64,000 nt of DNA, taken from Impatiens glandulifera. Lineage: Eukaryota > Streptophyta > Magnoliopsida > Ericales > Balsaminaceae. Shown here piece after piece: positions 1 through 10,300 of the stretch (position 1 is its first letter; every line of letters begins with the position of its first letter). The stretch spans positions 42,919,774-42,983,773 of the forward strand of contig NC_061868.1 of assembly GCF_907164915.1 (NCBI RefSeq). Direction: 5' to 3'. The translations under genes were made by a program, and so were the position numbers. The notes under the pieces are model-generated. The model ran no database searches. It was not told the DNA's origin and saw only the letters and a list, made by a program, of their open reading frames with translations.

Positions 1-656
1 TGTACCAAGACATCGCGAACAATAACCGAGTCCACTGCCACGACATTCCCTGCACCTAAGAAGAAGGGGAATGAATTACAAAAGAGAGAATGAATGATTA
101 AAGATAGTACAGTAACTACCTCACCATTTTGGCCATTCACCCATGGGAAGCATTTCTTGCTGAACACAGTTTGTTCTTCCTATTATTATGATATATGATC
201 AAACTTTATTATGTTAAAATGTTGATATTAGGTTTGGTATGGGGGGAAAGAGAAGGAGATAGACCTCTTCCTCGACAATGGTAGCAATCTATTCTTCCAC
301 TCCCCAAGCATATCACACAAGAGGGATCAGGTTTCTTCCTTTGCTCCATTCGAACGTTAGACTACAAACAAAACAATTAATTAATTAATTCTATTTTCCA
401 AACCCTAAACCCTCACCCCCACATCAAATTCATAATAAAATCTTTCATTGAGTTCATAAGAATCAAAATAGACGAGCGAGCGAGGATAATCTACCTCTGT
501 TCTGACGATCCATGAAGGTTTGGGAACAGAAAGGAGATGCAGCGGCGGCAGATTAGAGTTACGACGGGAGGGAGGAACATCGTTGGATGAATATGAAGAG
601 GAATCTGCTCTTATTGTCATCGTAAAGAGACTTTGCGTTCTCAAATTCACAGCCAT
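1..656 (-). CDS. DnaJ-type cysteine-rich zinc-finger protein (5' part; gene runs off the left edge)
   Basis: Four minus-strand exons can be read: 495-656 (start ATG at 656), 265-361, 125-179 and 1-55. All have GT donors and AG acceptors, and the phases join cleanly. The first 54 residues are Ser/Pro/Arg-rich and could be a plastid transit peptide. The following exons encode CxxCxGxG-type repeats (CVICLGSGRIDCYHC, then CRECRGSGLGYCSRC) separated by a short segment ending GEWPKW. This is the zinc-binding Cys-rich domain of DnaJ/Hsp40 without a J domain, as in plant 'DnaJ/Hsp40 cysteine-rich domain superfamily' proteins such as BSD2-like plastid thiol/chaperone factors. The reading frame is still open at base 1, so the C-terminus is outside the window. 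Plastid location and chaperone or disulfide role are inferred from the family only. Confidence 0.85.
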
Positions 657-1132
657 CTCCTCTCCTCTTCTGCTGAAGAAGAAAATCCACACAGTCCCCT
701 GTGAAATTTTGTGTTTGATAATATATATATGTAGTTTTAAATCAATTACTTTTGAGAACAACTTTTTCAAATATAATATAAATTAATGATTAATGTGTTT
801 TAAAAAAATAAAGTCAAATAAATACTATAAAAGTTTTTAAAATATGTTATAATTTCTTTTTTTCACTAGATCCAATTGGACATGTGTTCTTAGATATGAC
901 AACTAGTGCGGTATATGTCGGGCAGTGAAGTGTTAATTTCTAATTCAATTTTCATTTTACTATTTAATTTCCCCTACTACAGACTCGGTTTGTATCTTTA
1001 TTCCTGATCCCTTTTTACCTGATTAAATTTGGATAAGATTGTAGGTGTTAAAAAATAATAAATATAATTTTAAAATTAATAATATTAAAAAGAAAGTATA
1101 TTATTTACTTGCCTACATTACTTGTGTTATAA
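657..1132. other. AT-rich intergenic / promoter-side DNA
   Basis: This stretch lies upstream of the minus-strand zinc-finger gene and left of the Helitron. It contains AT-rich DNA and no ORF, RNA gene or repeat that I recognise. Confidence 0.4.
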
Positions 1133-2593
1133 TCTATATATATATAATGATGCTTAATTTTTAAAGTGTCCGAATTGCCGGGTCGAGAGCTGTGGTTAAT
1201 TTGGATACTTGGGTCGGATTGTGGGTTGACCCGTTTTTAAATTTAAAACGGTTAAAAATAAAATTAAAAATGCTAGAGGTATGTTTCGAACTTGCAACCT
1301 AACAAAATAAGTACAACTCTTTAACCAACTAGGCTACAAAGACTTTATATTTTAAATTCAACACCAAATTTGATAAACGCGGGACGTTTTAATATTAATA
1401 TAAGTTCAACTTTTTAACTAACTAATCTATATATATAATGATGCTTAATTTTTAAAGTGTCCGGATTGCCGGGTCGAGAGCTGTGGTTAATTTGGATACT
1501 TGGGTCGGATTGTGGGTTGACCCGTTTTTAAATTTAAAACGGTTAAAAATAAAATTAAAAATGCTAGAGGTATGTTTCGAACTTGCAACCTAACAAAACA
1601 AGTACAACTCTTTAACCAACTAGGCTACAAAGACTTTATATTTTAAATTCAACACCAAATTTGATAAACGCGGGACGTTTTAATATTAATATAAGTTCAA
1701 CTTTTTAACTAACTAATCTATATATATATAATGATGCTTAATTTTTAAAGTGTCCGGATTGTCGGGTCGAGAGCTGTGGTTAATTTGGATACTTGGGTCG
1801 GATTGTGGGTTGACCCGTTTTTAAATTTAAAACGGTTAAAAATAAAATTAAAAATGCTAGAGGTATGTTTCGAACTTGCAACCTAACAAAATAAGTACAA
1901 CTCTTTAACCAACTAGGCTACAAAGACTTTATATTTTAAATTCAACACCAAATTTGATAAACGCGGGACGTTTTAATATTAATATAAGTTCAACTTTTTA
2001 ACTAACTAATCTATATATATATAATGATGCTTAATTTTTAAAGTGTCCGGATTGCCGGGTCGAGAGCTGTGGTTAATTTGGATACTTGGGTCGGATTGTG
2101 GGTTGACCCGTTTTTAAATTTAAAACGGTTAAAAATAAAATTAAAAATGCTAGAGGTATGTTTCGAACTTGCAACCTAACAAAATAAGTACAACTTTTTA
2201 ACCAACTAGGCTACAAAGACTTTATATTTTAAATTCAACACCAAATTTGATAAACGCGGGACGTTTTAATATTAATATAAGTTCAACTTTTTAACTAACT
2301 AATCTATATATATATAATGATGCTTAATTTTTAAAGTGTCCGGATTGCCGGGTCGAGAACTGTGGTTAATTTGGATACTTGGGTCGGATTGTGGGTTGAC
2401 CCGTTTTTAAATTTAAAACGGTTAAAAATAAAATTAAAAATGCTAGAGGTATGTTTCGAACTTGCAACCTAACAAAACAAGTACAACTCTTTAACCAACT
2501 AGGCTACAAAGACTTTATCTTTTAAATTCAACACCAAATTTGATAAACGCGGGACGTTTTAATATTAATATAAGTTCAACTTTTTAACTAACT
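1133..2593 (+). repeat. Tandem array, five copies of a ~293-bp Helitron 5' module
   Basis: The copies span 1133-1425, 1426-1716, 1717-2009, 2010-2302 and 2303-2593. They differ by only a few substitutions (for example cggattgccgg versus cggattgtcgg) and small changes in the TA run, which suggests recent amplification. Each copy holds a run rich in gggtcgg/gacccg words and a tRNA-like stretch on the minus strand, with a box A-like TAGCCTAGTTGG (1616-1627 in copy 2) and a box B-like AAGTTCGAAAC (1574-1584). Confidence 0.9.
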
Positions 2594-2753
2594 AATATAT
2601 AATGATGTTGAGTAAATGGATAATTGGGTCGGATTGTGGGTTTACTCACCCATAAACTTAAAACGGTTAAAAATAAAATAAAAAATGTTATCCGTAATTT
2701 TTTTTCACTGTTTTTATATTATTATTCGTGCAAATGCACGGGCTAAATGCTAG
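1133..2753 (+). mobile_element. Non-autonomous Helitron with five tandem 5' termini
   Basis: The right end has the plant Helitron signature: a perfect hairpin at 2727-2740 (CGTGCA, AA, TGCACG), then a short spacer and CTAG at 2750-2753. The next base is T. The left end begins TC at 1133 and is preceded by A, as expected for insertion between A and T without target duplication. No Rep/helicase ORF is present, so the element is non-autonomous. Between the ends lie five tandem copies of a 291-293-bp module, each starting with the same TCTATATATATA terminus (1133, 1426, 1717, 2010, 2303), followed by a unique ~160-bp tail to the 3' hairpin. A relative with two modules lies at 24.5-26.6 kb and a decayed piece at 13.5 kb. 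Confidence 0.82.
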
Positions 2754-3499
2754 TTATGAAAGTAAAATAGATGTTCAAGAAATTAGAAATAATAAAAAGA
2801 ATAATGTTCAAGATGAAAAAAGTGAAGAGAAAGAAATAACATTTTATTTTTTTAAAAATTGTATAAATTAGTAATTAGAGATAAATTTTTTTACTTGAGT
2901 GAATAAGAGTATAATAAATTATATATATTTATTATAAATTTATAATTATTAAGAATTTGTGAAGTAACCTGATACAAAATAATAATAATAATAATAATAA
3001 TAAATAAGTAAATAATATATATATATATTTTAATATTAATATAATCGGAGTTTAGATTTCACAAACTCACCATCCCAAATTGTGTAACCTTCTCTCCTTT
3101 TTATCATAATCACGTAACTTTCTCTCAAATCCCCAATTTAAAATATTCGATCCCGACCCACGAATATCGGGTTACGTATACTCATTGTCATGCTATGTGT
3201 TGTTCCCTTTTATTCTACTATATTGAGTAATCAAAATATCACAAATTATTAAGTGGACATTATGAATCATAATTTAAATAAGAATGAATTGAAGTTAAAA
3301 AAATATAATAGTTTAAATTCCACACTTCAAATTGGATACACTTTATAATTCTTCACAAGCTACATTATTAAATTTTATTATCTCTTTAAAAAGGTGAAAT
3401 ACATAGAGGGGATACACTAAGCTTAGTAAGATACATACATTGGCATATTAAAGGAAAAAAATTATAAGTAAAATGGCTTTATTTGAAAATATTTGTTTG

Positions 3500-3553
<54 letters not shown>

Positions 3554-4371
3554 AACTCATGAAGATGATAATATGAGTATTGCGCTCTACATGTTAGCAG
3601 GTCGATGATAACCTAATCTGTTTAATTTGAGTCAAAATCTCTAAAATTAACCTCTAACTTGTTTATTTCTAACTGACCCAAATCCGACCCATTAATCTAG
3701 TTCAACTCGATATAATTAATATCACGTCTCTTTATTTCATATTAAAATGACATCAAACACAAAACAAAAATGAAGCTAAATCAGAAATTCGTTTAGAAAA
3801 AAATCTTATAAAAAAATGAGTGAGTGAATAGAAAAGGGTAAACACATAGCTTTACAAACGAAAGTTATAAACAAGTTGACGGGTCTACTTTGGATTATTC
3901 AAGATCGACCCGATTTTGACTTGAATATTAATTAGGTTAAACAGGTCAACCTGATTTCAACCCGAACTCAAAAATATATGACCTTAACATGACTTTTTCG
4001 TGTTCGGTCATGTGTTCGTGTCTGGTCAGAAATTGTTGGCCCTAACTTTAGCACTGAATTATGACCACAACAATCTTTCATATAAGAGGAAGAAAAGCTA
4101 GAAATAACGACCATAACTTAATACAGAAATCTGTGGTAAAAAAGGATATCAGAAATTAACAGCACAATGTCACAATTACAAGTAAGCTAGAAATAAGATA
4201 TATCTATACAAGAACCAACAATAAGAGTCATATCACTTATCTCAAGTGGATTATAAACATAAAGAGGAATAGACATTAGACAGGACCAAGTTGACTTATA
4301 AACAAACCTAAGATACATCAACAACAACAACAACATGAGTAGACGAGATTAGATTCACTTACAAATTCTGT
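2754..4371. other. Intergenic DNA with microsatellites and a dispersed repeat
   Basis: AT-rich spacer downstream of the NAD-malic enzyme gene. It holds an (AAT)n run near 2979-3003 and the long (AT)n run listed separately. A stretch around 3600-4040 is rich in gacccg and aacccg words, like dispersed transposon-derived sequences elsewhere in the window. No gene is visible. Confidence 0.4.
3503..3551. repeat. (AT)n microsatellite, about 24 units
   Basis: This is an uninterrupted AT dinucleotide run, likely to vary in length between individuals. Confidence 0.95.
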
Positions 4372-7300
4372 TTAGTTTTCTTTGTAAACTAGTGTCTTAT
4401 ATTCAGGATCCCACATGTTGTCTTCCACATATCCTACAATCTCCTCCTGCACCATTCCATCCAATATCAACTTCATTCATTTCTTAATTCTTACATAAAT
4501 TATCAACTAGTTCTAAGAATTACAATAAATCAACGGATTAAAACCTGAGTAAGTTTCTGAAGATCTCGAATATCCATGTCACGGTATCCTTCTGCCAGAT
4601 CCTCTTCTATGGCTTCCTTGATTACGGCTGCAGCTACTTCCTTTGTGATATCACGTATTCTATATAGAAATCCCACATAATATTTTTAACAAACTAGAAA
4701 AATTTTAATTTGAAGACAGATATACTAATTAAGGTTTCTCGCTAGTGCATACTTGGAAATTGGAGGATATATTATTCCCTTGAGAACTTCCTCTTCCGTC
4801 ATGTAAGCAGCGAGGCTGTTGTTTAACATGTCACACAAACAGTCAGATTTTAAGAAAACGGCATATGCATGAACAAGTTTAGAAAGTAAAAGTGCTAATC
4901 TCGCATCATTGTTATTTATCTTTAGATAATTATTAGTTTGCATTTATCTAAGCCTATATTAAGTTGTTTCAGTTTTTTATATAGGAAATCATGACAATTA
5001 TACTTAAGTAAATACAAAAATAAACATTAGCTTTAACAGTGGTAAGTGTTGGGGAAGTAAACAAATGAAGTACCATTCAGCTGCTGCCTGCAACATTCCA
5101 TCAGAGATGATCCTCGAACCAGAGAGGAGGGTACCAAGTCCAATTCTGCAATTTCATACCGTGCAAGATTCAAGCGTCAGAGGAAGAAGAGAAATTTTTC
5201 ATCTTGAATTTTAAGAAGCAGGGATACTCAGATAAGAACGAAAGATATATTTTGAAGTTTTGAAACTGACCCGGGAAATAGGTACATATTGTTTCCCTGA
5301 TTGGAATGGCCAATATGTCCATTACCTGTAGAATACAAACCAAATGTCATAGATCAATTGTTTGTTTACATAAAACCTAATCATACCATAAAAGATAGCC
5401 CAATTAAAATGATTGGTTTTAGATATAAACAATAAAAGGGGATAGGTTATTCACAGACAACTAGAAAGCTGAATTTTTTAGATATGGTGTACTTATTGGA
5501 TCACATCATCAAGTGATCTCTCTTAAATATATTCAACTCATCAGTTACTTTATGCACATCAACAAATGTTCGGCTTGTTAAAAAAGAAAACTGACATATA
5601 GAATGGATTCATACCAAAATCCACATCTCTAAATGGGCTTCCACTAGCATATATGACATTCTCACCCAACACAGAGAAAGCGTCATCAGGCGTGCATTCA
5701 GCTGTCAATGAAAGAGAGAGTTTAATGTGTCAGATAGAGAATGTAAAGCCTTCCATAGGCATGCCATAAAGGATCATACCATTCTTTGTGGGATTTGACA
5801 TTGCAAATATTGCTGGTCTGGTGGAAGTTGACTCTTTAAGAGCCTCTAATACCTGAAGCCGTATATTCATATTACGTATAAGCATTAATTATATCATGTA
5901 AGACACCAATTTAAAGAAAAAATATATCTAAATGAACATTTTATAATTGTCTAGAGGCGAGACTCTTTCATAGTCCATATAGTGCAGAAAATACCCCATC
6001 CCAATAATTTAGAGCTCATTTTTTATTTATCAATTCAATTATACAAAGAAATCTCCCTTCTCTTCAAAATTCTTCATGGTATTAAATCCTCTATCCAATG
6101 GAAATGTCAAACAAGGCTCATTCTAAAGCCCATTTCTCTTTCCATTAACCATTAACTCCAAAGTGGTTGGAGAGTGTTGTCTTCTCAAGAAAGGCTTATT
6201 ATTGTTTATCTAGGAAGTTGTTCAATCATTTAGTTACCCTCAATTATAAGAAGAAATCTCAACTTCTCTTCAAAATTCTACACGTATAAACTAGACATTC
6301 ACTTGTACTTGGCTTGAGGATATTGAAGCTGTATAGGGCTATGGGCAGTTGAATAAAACATGTCTTCCATAAAAATTGCAACAGTGAAGTTTTATTATCA
6401 GGAATTGTAAAATTTTATGAAGAATGGTCATTTTGTGATGCATTTATTTTTTCTGAATAAAAACCCCAAGGCCTTGAAATCACAAAAGGATTGAAGACTA
6501 CTAACTGTGTACTCCTCTCGAGAGAATAGTGAGTAGGGATTTAAAATCTTATGGTTAGTTAGAGAGCAGAAAATTTAACTCCTACTTATAATAGGTGATA
6601 GAAATCAAACAGTCTGTACCTCTTTGGAAAATAGACCACCAACTGCCGACAACCCCAGAAGTACATCAGGTTTTACTTGCCTAACCTGGTTACCAAACAA
6701 ATGAGAATGTATCATGAAACAGAGAATGCTGTCACATTGGAAAATATTTGTCAATAACAATTTTATGATACATTATATTGATCATATTGACAACTAAAGA
6801 AAAATCAACTAGAAATGAGAGTATATTTTAACTTCTGAAAAGACACTGCACAAACCAAGATCCATTCTTAGGAAGAGGAAGTTTGAATATAGTGAGGCTT
6901 TGTAGAATTCCTGAACACTTCTTATGAATGCATAAACATGTTAAGAGAATTCATTCTTAGTAGTGAAAGCCAAACTAAATAACTAAAGAAAATCAATCTA
7001 GGTCTTAATTGATTGTATATTACATGATACACATATAATTTTTTTCTCAAATACTTCATAGCATCAGCAATGTTAAGGTAATGTAAAGTGAAAGGTTATA
7101 GATATTGTCCCATCTATAGGTTGACCTTCCTTTCAAATTTTGATCCTTGAGCCATCCAGATTTCGACAGAGAAAAGTGGAGTCAATTTGGCACTAAATCA
7201 ACTTGGAAGAAGAGATCAAAGAATACTAATCTGAAGCATATGACAACTTCGACACCAATATCTGTCTTTGCAAAAAGCTAATGTCATAGATATCACATAT

Positions 7301-10300
7301 TCATTGCAAAGCATTATCAAAATTGGGAGGGAAGTAAAATTCAAACTGAAATGACAATTAGTGACCATATTTCTTTTTTCTACATATACGTAAAAATAAA
7401 AAGTTTCCCTGAAGTCATCAAACTATTTAAGAAATAGGTGGAACAACCGTTAAATATTAACTAAAAATGTGGATGTCACCCTTTTACATGCTTAGGGCCT
7501 TCGACCCTTAAGAAAGAAATTAGCCAACTGCACTTTTTTTTATTCCATGCCTAGACAATAAGCATAAAACATAGACAGAATGCAGTAATTTTTCCCACAG
7601 AAGCATCAATAGAAAATTTATGACGAAAATACAACACATATGCTACTCACCACTTCCACAAGACTTGCTCCTTCTTTCAGTCCTTGACGTCCTATTTCTT
7701 TGATATTCCTAGCAAATGGCGTGGCCTCTGGATCAATATTTTTACGTTCCTCTGTGATTAGTCCCTGAGGTCATGCAAACAATGGCATTATTGTTGAGGC
7801 AGTCTTTGGCCAACAAAAAGAAAAACTAACATCTTATTGCAGGACCATGAATTTCATTCTATACCAATGCAAACAGGCCTTACCTTAGCATCAACTACCC
7901 AGAATTGACTCCGTGCACTTTCAAAAGCAGTTTCACTATCTCCTAGCATCCTTCCCATTGTTTTCCTAGCAGCATTCAGAACACCAAGCCCTGCACTGCA
8001 ACAAAGAGAACACCAGGCAGATAAGTCTAAAGAGCGCCTATGAGACAACAGAAGTTGCACAAATGGTACCTCTTCTGTCACCTGCATAATTTAATAAAGA
8101 CATGTTGCAATATCAAAGGTGGTAAACCATCCTTTTGCAAAGATTCCAAATAGTCTTATGCTCCTATCTAAGGTGATATTCAGTTTTTCTCCCAAGAAAT
8201 CTCTTTGCATTGTCAGATTGGTAATTTAGAAATTGTAAGGCAATCAAGCAGTTCAAAACAATGAAAGAATGACAGAAATGTTCCAAATAGCAAACAGTAT
8301 CCTTTCTGAATAAAGAACTACCACATAACCAATAGCTTATATGTTATTTTCACCCCATGAGGAAAGCATGATGTTTCAGAAAATTGTTAATCTATGTTAA
8401 GGATTTTCTAAAGGCAGAACTTTTAGTCCTACTCTGGATGTTGAGCTAAAGAATGATGCTGCACTCATCGCATACATTACTCATGGAAAAAATCACAATA
8501 AGAAACTACCAACCTCCCGGCACCAGCAACAACAATTTTCATCTTTGGAAAGTCAATCATGGGTCTCTCTTGTGCTCTGACAGCTCCAAGAAGACCAGCT
8601 ATTGCAACTCCAGCTGTTCCCTTCATTAGAAAGTCATCAGCACTGATCAGCATAGAGAATATGAATACAGTCTTGCATGAAGGCATATTCAAATGCCAAA
8701 AGTAGGTGATATTGTCCAGGAAGGAAATCTCCAGCAATTTTGTTTATATCTCTTCAAATACATGAAAAGAGAAAATAGTTTTACACGAGCAGCATTGGAA
8801 AAGCCCATAGGTTCAATCTGCATAATTTGGAGGCTAATGAAAAATGGGAATATTTTATATCACGTCCCACATTGGACAGACAAGGGATTTTCCCTTTTTG
8901 GACAGGTTGTTGGCCTAGTTGTTTGCCAAAACTCTTGCATCAAGCCTATGCATAACTTTGTTGTGGGACCCACATAGTACATTATGGCGTGAGGGCCAAC
9001 CTGATGACTCACAAAGCCCACCTCTTGAATCATGTGGAACAAAGTGCCACATGATCCATCTATTGAGTCCTAGGGGGGATAAGTGACACTGAAACATGAT
9101 GCACCTCCTAAATCCTACAGTATCTAAGTGTCAAGGGGGCAACTCTTTAATCGTCGTGTATCTATGAGAAAGATTATTAAGTCCCACATCTGAAAACGTA
9201 GGCATTTTCATTGGGTTTATAAGGGAGGAGTGTCAACTAATCAGATCTCCTTTTGGAGGCAGAGTTTTGGTGGCACAATTGGTATATACTCTATCCTTGC
9301 GTCCAACACAGTCATTGCACATAACATGATGGTAAGACCAAGGATGTGACATTTCAGAAAGGAAAAATGAAGAACTAATTCATAGCAATAGAAGTCAACA
9401 TTGAAACTTACAAAAAAATAACATCAAAAAGAATGTTGAACTTGTAAATTGTGAGTGCGCCATGTTCAGTTTTTCTTTTGTGTGTGCTCATACCATCATG
9501 AATGAGGGTAATTTTTCCCATCTATCCAACTTGTAAATAGAGGTATGTCATTGCTTTCCTATAATCACTATTAAACACTCGCACCTAGTTTCCACATAAT
9601 TCATATTGTATTTTAGTTTATTAAAACAATTAGGGACAACATATTTTAGTTTATTAAGATAAAATGTTAAACATTTATATGAATAATTAGGGGCAAACAT
9701 TTTATTCAATGTATAGATATAATGCTTGCAATTACCTGGACATCATCGTTAAACATTCTGTACTTGGCTCTATAACGCTGCAACAACTTGAACGCCCACT
9801 TGCTTTGAAAATCTTCAAACTATATGAATATACAGCATAATTATTACTCTTAAGAGATGAAAATTACAAAAGCAATGCTGACTATTGTCAAGGATTACCT
9901 GTACAATCACATTAGGCCAGCGAGTGAAGACAGCTTCCATAAATTCATCCACAACAGCAATATACTCTTCTCCCTCCAGACGAGGTTCTTGCAAACCCAT
10001 GTCTGAAAGACCATAGCACCAGTAATTGAATGAAAAAAAAATTCATCTTTCTAATCACATTCACTAATGTTTGGGGAATACATTCTCAGGAGACAAATCA
10101 TAGGTATATGTTAGCTGGTGATTTCTGGACAATTTTTAGTGGATCTAAAAGAAAGAACTCTTACATAATGGGTCTTCAAGAAGCTTCTTGTTGTTGGTCC
10201 CAACATCAATCATGATAGGAAGCACCTATTTCACGGAGGATTTAACTGGAAAGAATCAGAACTAGACAGAATGCTTCCTAACAAATGAAATTAGTGTAGC

